DNA of 64,000 nucleotides from Nageia nagi (taxonomy: Eukaryota > Pinophyta), in the NCBI GenBank assembly GCA_050084985.1, contig JBITNC010000001.1, positions 146,010,001 through 146,074,000 on the forward strand, written 5' to 3'. Below are positions 23,264-33,939 of the stretch, piece after piece. Every line of letters starts with the position of its first letter. Position 1 is the stretch's first letter. The notes beneath the pieces are model-generated. The model ran no database searches, was not told the DNA's origin, and worked only from the letters and a program-made list of their open reading frames with translations. Both the position numbers and the translations under genes were made by a program.

Positions 23264-24889
23264 TCCTTCACTGGAATTGTCTCCTTCGAGGATTGCTGCC
23301 CCTTGCTGATTTTGGTTCTGGACTGGAGGAGTGTATACTGTAACACCTTCTTCATCATCCTGACCAGTTCCCACAACATTGACTGTTCTTTGAACACTAC
23401 CATCCCATGCTTCTTCTTCAGCAAATTTCACATCTTTGCTGGTAACTACTTTCTTTGTAACAGGATTGTACAAGTGATAAGCTTTGGACTGATTGCTATA
23501 TCCAATAAAAATAGCTTTTTTAGACTTATGGTCCAATTTATTTCTTAATTTGTCTGGGACATGTGCATAGGCTACACATCCGAAAACTCTAATGTGAGAT
23601 ACATCAGCTTTTCTCCCAGTCCATGCCTCTTCCGGCACCATATTTTCCACGCTCTTGGTTGGACATCTGTTCAGAATGTGAACAGCATATTTTACTGCTG
23701 CACCCCAATACTCATTTGGCAAATTCTTTGCCTTGAACATGCTTCTGGCCATCTCCATGATGGTTCTATTCTTTCTCTCAGCAACTCCGTTCTGCTGAGG
23801 TGTATACTGAGCGATGTACTGCTGGTGAATTCCATTATTTTTGCAGAAGTATTGGAATTCCCGTGACATGTATTCGCCTCCTCTATCACTCCTCAGTGTT
23901 TTGATGACATAGCCACTCTGTTTTTCCGCCATAGCTTTAAATTGTGTGAAGTACTCAAACGCCTCATCTTTGGTCTTCAACAGATACACCCAAGTCTTTC
24001 GAGTGAAGTCATCAATAAAGGATAGAAAATAGTTTGCACTGTGGATTGATGGCGATTGCATTTTTCCACACAAATCCGAGTGGATAATCTCCAGTGGTGC
24101 TTGTGCTCTCACAGTTACACTTACCGGGAATGCATCTCTGTGTTGCTTACCCATTATGCAGCCTTCACATATTTTGCTAGACTTTTCAATAGCTGGCAAT
24201 CCAAGCACCATTCCTCTCTTATGTAATAGATTTAATGATTCAAAATTCAAATGACCCATTCTCAAGTGCCATAACCAATTTACATCCTTTTCTTCTGCTT
24301 GCAAGATGACCTGAGTAGTTGCTTTCAGACTGTGATTTTTGTCATGTTCAATCTTTAAGGGAAACATCCTGTTTCCTGTCATATCAACTCTAGCTATACA
24401 CTTCTTGCTAGGACTCCTATCCAAGATAGTACAAATGTTTTTCTTGAAATCTACAATATAACCTTTACCCACCATTTGACCTATGCTCATCAGGTTATGT
24501 TTCAAACCTGGAACATAAAATACATCACTAATGTACTTCTTTTCTCCATTGTTGGTTAGTACACTGATACTACCTTTTCCTTCAACAGAAACTTTATTAT
24601 CATTCCCTAGTGTCACATCTATCTTAACATTATTATCAAGACTGATAAATAATTCCTTATCTCCAGTCATATGATTACTGCATCCTGAGTCTAGATACCA
24701 AACATCCTTTTTATTTTCTATTACAGCATTACAGGCTAAGAACAATTGATCTTCAGATTCTTCCTCATTCTCACTCTCCACAGTGTAGTTTGCATTAGAC
24801 CATCTATGATCTCTTTCTTTTTTTTCTACACTTATTTGCATAATGACCATATTTCTTGTAGTAATAACATTCAACATCAGATTTATCAT
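23261..24889 (-). pseudogene. Copia pol, protease and integrase part
   Basis: The frame starts inside the gag overlap and runs to a TAA at 23261. In order it shows the aspartic protease with WYLDSGCSNHMTG (catalytic DSG), the GAG-pre-integrase and zinc-binding HHCC region (WHLRMGHLNFESL then CEGCIMGKQHR) and the integrase core. The core has HSDLCG (first Asp), RSDRGGEY (second Asp) and QQNGVAERKNRT (catalytic Glu). The integrase C-terminal segment has VFGCVAYAHVP and AIFIGYS. It would release the mature proteins and insert the cDNA. The TAA at 23261-23263 interrupts the polyprotein in the variable linker before reverse transcriptase; the frame beyond is the same. One further break is the frameshift joining it to gag at the A8 run. 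Confidence 0.95.
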
Positions 24890-25703
24890 ACCTTTGTTCT
24901 TGAGCTTGTTCTTGGTTTGGCCTCAATCTTTCATTCTGCTGACTTTGTTGACCTTGGCCTCTTTCAGGATTTCTACCTCTGCCCCTTCGAGACCTTCCTC
25001 TGCCTCGTCCTCTTTCGGAATCCATAGTAACTTGTGTCTTGAAAGCGTTCGCCAGGGAATCACTATCAGACCTTCTCAGTCGATGCTCATGAGAAATCAG
25101 TGAAGCTTGCAACTCATCAACAGAATAATGAGTCAAGTCCTTGGTTTCTTCAATGGCAACTACCAAAGAATCAAATATGGATGGCAGACTCCTTAGAATT
25201 TTCTCAACCACCCTTTTGTCAGGAACGTCCTCACCATGGGACTTCATCTGATTCACCATACCCACAACAAATGTCATGAAAGAATCCACTGTATGTGAAT
25301 CCTTCATTTGCAGAGTTTCAAACTCTCTTCTCAGCAATTGTAGTTTTGCAGTCTTGACCTTTGCCATACCTTGATAGACAGTCTCAAGTATATCCCAGGC
25401 TAACTTCGACTTTGTGCAGGCCTAAATCCTTGGAAATATACTCGGCTCCACTCCTAGAAAAATCAAGTTTAATGCCTTGGCATTCTTTATTTTATTCTCC
25501 TTCAGCAAGGCTTTTTGTGCATTAGTCAATGCATTCTGTGCCGCTTCATCTGCAGGCTCTGAAAATCCATTCGTAACCACTTCCCATACATCTTGAGACA
25601 TGAATAGGGTCTTCATCAGAATAGACCAGTATTCATAATTTTTTCCATCAAATTTCGGCATTTGTGGCATCATGGAAGATACATTAGTGCTTGCTTGAGC
25701 CAT
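24804..25703 (-). pseudogene. Copia gag with one in-frame stop
   Basis: It starts MAQASTNVSSMMPQMPKFDG at 25703 and ends at 24804, about 300 codons. The N-terminal FDGKNYEYWSILMKTL motif, the AWDILETVYQG segment and the FETLQMKDSHTVDSF segment are those of copia gag. An Arg/Gly-rich stretch precedes the zinc knuckle. A TAG at 25422-25424 breaks the frame where the family has a short conserved I-S-A-C-T type stretch. The zinc knuckle has first Cys (24867-24869), His and last Cys (24828-24830), but the second ligand codon at 24858-24860 is TAC (Tyr) where Cys is expected. Gag forms the particle and its knuckle binds RNA, so both changes should disable it. The A8 run at 24818-24825 then shifts the frame into pol. 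Confidence 0.93.
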
Positions 25704-25737
25704 TCTTCTATAATTTTGGCGTCTAAGCCGTAAACCT

Positions 25738-25748
25738 CTCTGATACCA
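25738..25748 (-). other. Primer-binding site of the copia element
   Basis: On the minus strand TGGTATCAGAG lies one base after the 5' LTR. It is complementary to the 3' end of plant initiator tRNA-Met, which primes minus-strand DNA synthesis in most plant LTR elements. Confidence 0.93.
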
Positions 25749-25749
25749 C

Positions 25750-26302
25750 TGTTAGAATCTCTCCTATACAGCGGAAGCAAAAACAAAGATACAAGAGAGA
25801 TAGAGTGCAGTAAAGACAGAACACAGTAAAGTACTTTATTTTTAATTTCTAAAACTTACGAAAAAAGAAATACAGAGTACAGTAACAGATCACAATCTAC
25901 AATTTGAATTGCCTAAAATTCTTAGCTCTGCAAACTACCTATTTAAAACAAAATGCCCATGATGTGGCTACAGGAGAAGAATCCACGATTTGTTACACAA
26001 TCATGCCATCCACATTAATTTCTTCCCGTTAGATCATTAAGCTAGTGTAACAGAACTGCAGCTCATGGTGGGAAGATTGCCGCTCTTATTTAAAATTTAA
26101 ATCTACTTAATAGGCAAGGAGGTGGGTGACATCATACAAAGAGAAAGAACAGCACAAACCGGAGAATGGAAGAGGTGACGTGAGCTAAAGAAGGTTCCGG
26201 GGTCCGGAGAGGTGAAGACAGATAGAAAGAGATTCCGGGGTCCGGAGGATGGATTTCATACGACAAGCATTCCGGACTCCATTGAGATTATTATTTTCAA
26301 CA
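25750..26302 (-). repeat. 5' LTR of the copia element
   Basis: 553 bp, adjoining the PBS. It differs from the 3' LTR at 11 positions by eye; seven are G/A, three T/C, one C/A. As the LTR that would start transcription, it has TGACATCA (26127-26134) instead of TGACGTCA but keeps the GTGACGTGAG and GAAGGTTC (26190-26197) sites. Confidence 0.95.
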
Positions 26303-26391
26303 GGAGCCCTTCTGCTAATTCTTCTCTTTCTTCTCCACTGAGTTGGTGTTGGTTTTTTTCCCTGAGGAGGATTCGGTTCATCGATTTCCAT
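26303..26391 (-). pseudogene. 5' coding piece of the gene interrupted by the copia element
   Basis: From an ATG at 26391 the frame reads MEIDEPNPPQGKKPTPTQWR and then a basic stretch (RRKRRISRR) up to the GGAGC target duplication. The upstream frame stays open without a stop to about 26601, so the start is not certain. A shift at the A7 run (26355-26361 region, GGAAAAAAACC on the minus strand) would instead give an acidic continuation (LSGEEREELAEG). I cannot tell which is ancestral. Upstream, TTTCTTTCACAG ending near 26562 would be a good 3' splice site. Family not recognised. The retrotransposon separates it from the rest of the gene at 21015. Confidence 0.55.
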
Positions 26392-26740
26392 GGCTGTTAA
26401 GTAGAAGCTCCTCCTTCTTGCTCCATGAATTTGAATATTACAGGCCGTGTTTCTTTTCTTTATAGCATAGTGGAGGCAAGATATGAAAGAACCGAGAACA
26501 GCGAGCGAATGACCCTCTTGAGCAACATACTCGCCCTTTAAATTTCTATTGATTGTGGTCTGTGAAAGAAATTGAAGTTTTAGGATAAGATATAATAACA
26601 CTATACCTCACAAACCAGATATGTTGAAGGTTTACAAAATATGAATGGTTTCGAACTCAGCTATAATATGATACGTATTTGACGTTGGTGTTCGAGTTGG
26701 AATTTGAAAATGTAGTGATGGTAAGATGGACGGACATACA
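26392..26740 (-). other. Upstream region of the interrupted gene
   Basis: On the minus strand a frame is open from about 26601 to the ATG at 26391, with a splice-acceptor-like TTTCTTTCACAG near 26562. The stretch keeps CpG and a more balanced composition until about 26740, where the AT-rich decay resumes. It may be a first exon, 5' UTR or promoter-proximal DNA. No TATA box was chosen with confidence. Confidence 0.35.
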
Positions 26741-29700
26741 AATATTTTAAGGGAATAAATCGGTATTGATTATGGATGAATTTCATATTATTATTTTTAC
26801 ACCATAAAATAAGTAGATAAAAAAATTTTTTTTTTTTAAATAATGATAAAGAAAATCTATTAAAGAATAAGTGTTTTTACATAAAAATGGGTGCATAGCA
26901 TACTTCCTAGTGGTACTAAATTAATCTAGTAAGGTTATAATAATTTATCAAAACTATAAAAACTTCTAGCCAACTAATCACATAAAAAAGTAAGCTAAAA
27001 TACCATACAATTATTCACTCATTGATCTTGTTGGAAGGGGCCAACATATCTTCACAACAATCCACTTGATGTCAATCGATATTAGATGGAATTGAAATGC
27101 TCCAACCATTATAAATGATGTTACGAGAAATATTATTGTCAAGGTTGTTGTATACATAACACTATGGTCACTAATGCCATGAGGAGTGGGAATGCTACCA
27201 TTATCTCTTCAATTAACAATCATCCCATAAGCAACTACATGAACATCTCCCCATTGTGCAATTGGTATGTAATAGCTATATGGACATCTTCCCATCCCAT
27301 AACTAGGTCTATAATAGTTGGTTAGATATCCAAACCACTCACCTACAAAGAAGAATTCAACCCAGTTGTACTCTTCTACTTAGAAAATGGTGGAGCTTGA
27401 GACCAATATCTATTGTAGTAAAGATACCCCTTTTGGGAACGTATCCTAGAGTATAAACAAAATCTTGAAGAGGTATCAATTGGGGGCATCCTAGTGATGG
27501 TCAAAAGTATGTTCTACCAATGCTCCAATAGGTCTTGTAGGTACTAAAGATCCATATTACCTTTCTCCACTTGTCCATAAATTTGTAACCAATAGTCATT
27601 AAAAATATCATACTTGTAAGCAATTGAGAAAGAAGTAGGAACAACATCATCGAAGAAAAAAAATTTATTATAAATTTTTAAAATATAGAATAAAATATTA
27701 ATTCTAAAGATATTCTAGACTTCAACTAATGGTCAAGAGAAATTAGGAAAATCTTATAACAAAAATTGCACTCTACAGAAGGAACATAACATAAAGGGTT
27801 GAAAGAAATATTTTTGTTATGTCTATGCCATTTGAGCTTTATGAAAATACAAGAATACATAAAAGCAACTTTTAGATTCATCAAAAAAATAATAAGTGTG
27901 ATTTAAACTCCCAATTATTTCAAATATTTACCCAATGGAAGCCCTTGTAAGGGTAGGCTTCAAGAATACTAAGCTTTATTTTTCATAATGTTAGAAACCC
28001 ATACCATCTTAAAATGAAGATTCCACTTTGAAGAGAGCTACAAATAAATGAATTGGGTTTTGTACATGGGTAAAGGAATGTTCCTTGACCAACTCTAATA
28101 TGGATAGCATGGTCATTGAATATGTTTAGCTACCATAGGCCATAAAAATAAATAACTCTATGAAGGACAACATCATAGGTAAGCTTATCTTATGGCCTGA
28201 ATTATGAACATATCTTAAGTAATCCAACCCTTGGGTTGGACTTAGAAAATAAATTCATAATAGATGTAATACATTACTTACAATATATTTTAACATATGG
28301 TTTGAGGTAGAGGGTTTCCTTAGTAAGTTAGTACATATAACCACTATACATTAGACTAACAAATATAATATCTCTTCTTAAAACCATCATCCTTTTTATA
28401 AACCTAAGATTTAATATATTTTCAAGCTCACTAGATACTTTGAGTAACAAAGGAACCTTGAATCTTGATTTGAATAGGGGTTGTAATAATCAAATGTACT
28501 TTGAGCATATAACAAAGTTTCTACCAATGAGAATGCTTAAAGATAATTAATGGATAATTATTCCATTCCAAGCCTCAATCCTTTCTAATGCTCTAATAAT
28601 AAACTCTTTATAAAGAACTAAACCTTGGAAAACATAGTTAAAATAGCCCATATAAATAGAATGCTTGGGAAGGAAAGCAAATTCCCAAGACACTCTACAA
28701 AATCCCTCTTTTTAAAAGGAATTAGGTTTAAAAAATCATATTGTATTCTTTCAAGTTTCATGTAATATGTCTTAGAAGGAACTTGATAAAAGGACTAATA
28801 AACATGTGTGGTAGACAAAATCTTGGAGCACACTCAAAACTTACCTACAAGGGAAATATTTTTAGTAGTCTCATATAAAATATTTTTTAAATCTTGTACA
28901 TCATATAAGTCCAAATTTGAGTAGAAGATCCATAAGGTGGAGAGAATACTAATAAAGCTTTGACCTAGTTAGATTTAATACCATTGATATTGGGCTAATA
29001 AATTCATAAGGGGATTCATATATTATCGATTATCCTAGGAACCCACTATCATGGCATCTTGGTAAACATCAAGTAAATCTAAGCTTAAACCATATCCCAA
29101 AGTTCTTTTTTTAATTTTTTTGGGAAAACTACCCAAACCAATGGTTTGATTAAGTTTTAATCAAATAAATATTCTATGAGAGATCGTCAAAGGTAAGAGG
29201 ATCCTTACACTAATCTTTTATGAATAACAAACATGTTCTCCAAAATAACTACTTAACATTCAACAAGGTCTTTCTATCTAGCCTTTGTAGTGGGCTTAGA
29301 AGGAAATACGTTTTTGATAATGTTGCAGAAAGCCATTATGATGCAATGAAGAGAAGTAGTGCATTCTCCATACTCTTGAATGAATTTGAATTGAATAGCT
29401 TAAGGAGGAGGTATACCCTTACATATAGCACCTACACTAGGCACTCCCTTGTTCTATTATATATTTTTCTATAATTTTGTTGAGTTTTTTTGTTAATCAT
29501 GGATATTAATACAATTTATATTTATAGTTTTTAGTTATAAAATAAGGTTTTACCATACCACCTAACCTATTTGGGCTTTATATTGACGAAAATGAATAAT
29601 TGATCTCAAAAATATTGGGATAAAGTGTTAGATATTTTTTATATTTTATTACCAAACTTTTTATCTTACTAGGCAACATCATCTTACTATCTCATAGGAT

Positions 29701-31889
29701 ATATCGACTTCAATTATAGGTTAAAATCTTAAATACCTTCTATGAAATATGTAGTCTTACCAATAATCTTAAAAAGATTAATCTGATATCCTTCAAAATA
29801 TCAAGATTAAATGCTTCCAAAATTGACTTCCTAAGGATAACCTATTTAGGTACCCACCTCTTACACATATCTAGGTATGCTCTTCATTGATCCTACTTTT
29901 AATGTGATCCTCCCATAATAAATTAAATAAGGGTTATACTACAACTGTTGTACTTGAGAGACAATGCTCTCAACTCTAATTCAAAGATTCATAGAAATAT
30001 AATCAAAATCTTCTATTTTATTTCCTCAATCATGCTCTATGAATGTGAATTTTTGAGATCTATTTATAGATATTCTTGTTGGTAAAACATTAATAAGGTC
30101 TTAGTCAATATACTCTCTAGATCTATTGAGGCCAAAAGAATGACCCCTTGTTCCATGTTTTTAGGTGAATTCAATGAATTCCTTATGTTTGCAGCTGCAA
30201 TATTACATATTATCAAAATTTTAAATAATATCCATCATATAATTCTAATATATCCTAACTCGATGAGAGACTACCTCCTTATATTCATAACATGATCTTT
30301 AACCATTTTACCAAAGATATCAATAAAAGTCTAAAGAATGAAATCTATGGAGATTTCCCCAAGATAATATAAATTAAACCAACAAAATCACTTTCACCAT
30401 AGCTCTTACAATATCCTTAGACTTACTTCAAACTAGAGAATGATATTATTTTCATCCATGATTACATAATGCTATACATACCTTATGGTATTTATTTCTT
30501 CCTTAGCTAGATAAGAATTTTTTCGCATCAACTTTGGATTAAGATAGATCACCATATCCCTAGATACTAGCACATGTATAAACTATGGAATATGAAATCA
30601 AACATTAAAGAGAATTTCATATTCATATATCCTATAGACAATGATATTCATGTTTACTTTCATTGCTTATATATAGGCTCCCACATTCTAAAATCATAAA
30701 TGGATTACAAAAACCACAAATATATCATGCTCTATAAATATTAGAAAAATCATCTTCTTCAAATTAAATGTGATCATCAATATATCTTATAGCATATCAA
30801 GGCCCAAACTTATCACATATTAGTTTTCACCATAGGTAGCTCTAACTAAACTAACTATGGTATATCACTCTTCTTATAAAATAAGAAGCCTCTTGATAAC
30901 AACATAGGCTATAATTTTATGAAGTTCCTTGTATTTTTGTATATAGGTTCCATACCTTCTTTAAAATTATTGAATTTCAATTCTCTTTTCTATCTACTCC
31001 ACTCTTACACATCAAAGTTACACTAGGCACTTTGTTTCCCTCATGATATGTATTTTTCTATAATCTTATGTACCATATTTTGATACTTATAGATATTAAA
31101 ATAAATTAATCTACTACTACAAACAATAACAATTAAATCATAGTTCTTAATATAATCACATACCATGAGTGAGAATTATAAATAATTATATTGATGTATG
31201 TAGATTATATATTTCATATAAAATTATTATTCTAGTTCTAAAAGCTCTATGTATCTTGAAAATGGCTAGTAAGACCAATGAGTATGAGGTAATAAAATAA
31301 AAGGAGTTGATGAATTGTAAAAGGCCTTTAAAATAAGTGAATGTATAAGTATATCAGTAATGCATTTTATATATGTAAATCATATTATTTATAGTTATGT
31401 AATATTTCACTCATCTTAAACAAAATATGTGTTTGGTTTTAAGTGATTATATCTTTGATGACTGTGGGTGGTTATACTTGACATATTTAAGCTTTGTCAC
31501 TTTATAAACTAAGTACTTAATTTTTAATTATATTTTATTATGGTAATTAGAATTGATGATAATATTAAAAATTTGGTTTATTTATTAGTAATAACATCCT
31601 TGCAAATGATGATAAATTATCTTTGCAAATGTAAACATGAATTCAAATGTGTAATTTTAATATTTGTAGAGATAGGTATCAATATCTTACATAAATAAAA
31701 ATATATTTAAGTATGGAATAATAGACAATACTTATTTGGTATATTGTTATGTTATACAAAAATATATTTTTCTATGGTGTAGATTGTTATCTTCAATTTT
31801 ATAGTATATAATTTTACCTTACAAGAATTATCTTATATTAATTCTTTAAAGAAATAAAGTATTTATTGAAAATAATTACCATTAATAAA
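26741..31889. other. AT-rich DNA without recognisable genes
   Basis: Frames are closed on both strands except for short low-complexity ones. I looked for reverse transcriptase, integrase and gag motifs and found none I could defend. A frame at + 29220-29474 (84 codons) has no recognised motif. The sequence is probably old repeats decayed beyond recognition by eye. Confidence 0.5.
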
Positions 31890-31914
31890 ATTATTATTAT
31901 GACATCATAGAGGG

Positions 31915-32030
31915 TATAACTTCTCTTTGAGGGCATCCATGAATTCATTCTAGTTAGAAATGGATCAGTCAAGTTCATGTTTGAGATTTTTTCCATAGTT
32001 TCCCCACCAAATTAATGCATGCCCTTCCAT
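31915..32030 (-). pseudogene. Gypsy gag core fragment with Trp-to-stop changes
   Basis: The minus-strand frame reads MEGHALIWWGNYGKNLKHEL, then a stop, SISN, a stop, and NEFMDALKEKLYPL. This matches the retrotransposon gag core (L-E-G-x-A-L-T-W-W, then I-x-T-W-x-E-F-x-x-x-L-x-x-x-F-Y-P). The two stops fall at TGA and TAG; the second sits at the conserved Trp before E/N-E-F, the expected result of a G-to-A change in TGG. It is oriented like the LTR and gag start at 32.7-33.6 kb but separated from them by about 500 bp and by a target-like duplication, so a shared origin is uncertain. Confidence 0.65.
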
Positions 32031-32150
32031 ATTTAGTATGAGAAAAGATATATTTTGCTCACCATTTGCTACTCCTCAAACTTGTAAATAAACCACCTAT
32101 TTATTTATCCAATGGTTAAGATTCTTGAATTAATATCAAAGCACCAAGAA

Positions 32151-32640
32151 GCATAAGAATACAAGACACCATAAATCAATTACAATATGCACTACTCAGC
32201 ACCAAGGATACAACATTCATGTATTACCCAAATATAAAAGGGTATTGATAGATGTAAATAGTAATAAGTATCCATATATATATATTCTTAAATAAACCTC
32301 AAGATCAACCAAAGGTATTTCATAGGTATCAAGATATTACCACAATTTAGGTTAATTCTCAACTAGATACATTTATTATCCTTTACTATCTCAATAACAT
32401 GTGATAGTAAATAACATAATACACTATGCCTACATAAATAATAGTACATTGGTTCTAGTTCATAATAAATATGATAAATATCATCCCATGGTTTCTTATA
32501 TTAATGCATTAATCATTTAAATGACTCACTCATCTAAACCATCAATGATTATACCCATAAACCATCATCAAAACTTTATTCATCTAATTACAATAGTAAT
32601 TATACTTCTCATCATTTACACATTTTTTGAATATTGGGCT
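32151..32640. other. AT-rich DNA, no gene recognised
   Basis: No motif or repeat could be assigned. It lies between the gag core fragment and the fold-back chimera. Confidence 0.45.
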
Positions 32641-32701
32641 TCCTAGTATTTTTCCTAAGTCATATGATGCACCATAAAATGTTCATAACTTTTGATCCGA
32701 C

Positions 32702-32996
32702 CGTCTCCCATTAGGTCTTCTTGTTCTGCATCCGTCTGAACCTCAGATCTAACTTCATCAACTGTACTTTCACCATTAAATCTTGGATCTAGATGGCCAT
32801 TCATATTTCTCTCTACCATGCGCTCAATTGCACCAGTTAGTTGCATTATTTGGGCCTGCAGATCCTCGATCTGCCTACTCATTTGAGTATAGGCACCTCT
32901 AGGTGCTCTGCCTCCTCTCCTAGGTGGCATCTTCTTCAATTTTCTTTTCTTTCCTTTTTTTTTATTTTTTTTTCCCAACGAGATCACACCCGCTCT
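32702..32996 (-). pseudogene. N-terminal fragment of gypsy gag
   Basis: Downstream of the PBS the minus-strand frame reads a Lys-rich leader and then MPPRRGGRAPRGAYTQMSRQ, followed by IEDLQAQIMQLTGAIERMVE and NMNGHLDPRF. This is the usual start of plant gypsy gag: a basic Pro/Arg/Gly head and a short coiled-coil-like segment. The frame has no stop and ends only where the inverted LTR tip begins, so it is a truncation, not a point-mutation pseudogene. No gag core, zinc knuckle or pol follows within the unit. Confidence 0.7.
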
Positions 32997-33003
32997 GATA
33001 CCA
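32992..33003 (-). other. Primer-binding site of the gypsy fragment
   Basis: On the minus strand TGGTATCAGAGC, an exact match to the initiator tRNA-Met site, two bases after the LTR end (33006). Confidence 0.9.
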
Positions 33004-33005
33004 AA

Positions 33006-33600
33006 TGGTGCAGATTCCCTTAGAAGATCCAAATAAATCTCCAAAAAGTAATTGATTTACACAACAAGCAAACCAATGGAAGAATAACCTTTTTTAACAC
33101 ACACTTTATTTTATTCTTTTGAATCTGCACTACCTTTTTTCCAGGTCTATTACAATAGCTCATATAGCCAAGAGAAAACTTGCACTTCCAGAAAATCATG
33201 AACTATCCAAAAACTCGTACTTACTAAAAATAGAAACTTTCCAAAAATAGACAAATGGAAACTTTCTAAAAATAGAAAGGTCCTCAGATCATGGCCAAAC
33301 TGGGCATGCAAGCTCAGTTAACAAGGACTAAAGGAACTCTCACTTATTATCTTAAACAAACTCTTACAACAAAAGATATTAAAGTCTACTTATTGAAAAA
33401 TCCTGAAAACTGACACTAAAAGCTAATTTTGAGGCACTAAATGATGGATTTAGGTCAATCGGAAAACTTTCCATTTGGATGCATGCCTCCCATAGGAGGT
33501 TGCCACCGCATGATAAAAACCCATATCTAGCTCTCCTCAAAATTTCAAGACGATCCGACAGTCGGATCAAAAGTTATGAACATTTTATGGTGCATCATCA
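33006..33600 (-). repeat. Gypsy LTR, about 595 bp
   Basis: In element orientation it begins TGATGATGCACC and ends GAATCTGCACCA, then two bases, then the PBS. It includes an internal palindrome GATCCGAC-x-GTCGGATC close to its start. A diverged relative in the opposite orientation lies at 17430-17960. Composition is less AT-decayed than neighbours, suggesting a younger insertion. Confidence 0.8.
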
Positions 33601-33622
33601 TAGTCCTAGTATTTCATAAGTC

Positions 33623-33817
33623 TAGTATTTAGAATATGATATATTGTAATAAAGTATATGTCTTGTAGTGATAAAAAGTACTATGTATAGTGTGTCTTAG
33701 TTGGGTCCACCTTGTATATTCTAGTCTTGAGAATGTTGTAGATCTATTCTAGAACTATATATGTATTTTCTCATTTAAAGAATAATCTAGTAATTATTTC
33801 TCATTTAGTATCAAACC
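33623..33817 (+). repeat. End of a 5' LTR followed by a decayed PBS
   Basis: TAGTATCAAACC at 33806-33817 differs from TGGTATCAGAGC at three positions (two G-to-A, one G-to-C). The preceding ~190 bases have the look of an LTR end (GGGTCCACCTTG, then AACTATATATG and TTCTCAT). It may be the 5' LTR of the element represented by the 2.4-kb repeats that follow. The fold-back chimera seems to have inserted in its left part. No matching 3' LTR was found. Confidence 0.4.
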
Positions 33818-33939
33818 ATTTTTAATATAGAGGGTTAAAGAAAACTTATGGCTAACAAATTAGGAGATCTTTATTAAGAAAAGAATATCCACCTAAGGGC
33901 CTACTATGTTGTATTACAACAACAATAGGTCATGGTAGA

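Larger units (their letters stand above)
21016..26302 (-). mobile_element. Complete Ty1/copia LTR retrotransposon, 5287 bp
   Basis: Two 553-bp LTRs (21016-21568, 25750-26302) with TGTTAG...CAACA ends flank a minus-strand internal region. In coding order it contains a PBS matching initiator tRNA-Met, gag, protease, integrase, reverse transcriptase, RNase H and a polypurine tract. The order integrase before reverse transcriptase defines the Ty1/copia superfamily. The LTRs differ at 11 positions by eye (10 transitions, 1 transversion), about 2%. The element inserted into the first exon of a minus-strand gene. It is no longer autonomous: a TAG in gag, a frameshift between gag and pol, and a TAA between integrase and reverse transcriptase. 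Lineage was not assigned with confidence. Confidence 0.97.
32641..33622. mobile_element. Fold-back chimera of gypsy LTR plus gag start, with flanking repeats
   Basis: A minus-strand gypsy 5' end (LTR 33006-33600, PBS 32992-33003, gag start 32702-32996) stops abruptly at 32701. It is followed by an inverted copy of the LTR's own first ~40 bases: 32663-32701 is the reverse complement of 33561-33602 apart from one ATG missing. The junction falls on GTCGGATC, which is present in the LTR palindrome GATCCGAC-A-GTCGGATC. Outside, 32641-32661 and 33604-33622 are direct repeats (TCCTAGTATTT...TAAGTC, one two-base gap and one substitution). The unit thus looks like a short inverted-ended insertion with a ~20-bp target duplication. 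Confidence 0.7.

Noticed and set aside
21832-23548. Several + strand frames over the copia element
   Set aside because: They are shadows of the minus-strand pol frame, which has the full set of domain motifs.
26303-26391. Choice of a definite start and frame for the interrupted gene
   Set aside because: Two frames are open and give different proteins across the insertion site, with an A7 run between them; the data here do not decide.
27000-30600. Possible LINE reverse transcriptase on the minus strand
   Set aside because: Some open stretches look protein-like, but no FADD box or other LINE motif could be seen.
32841-33023. + strand 60-codon frame over the gypsy gag start
   Set aside because: It is the antisense of the gag N-terminus and has a homopolymer-like composition.
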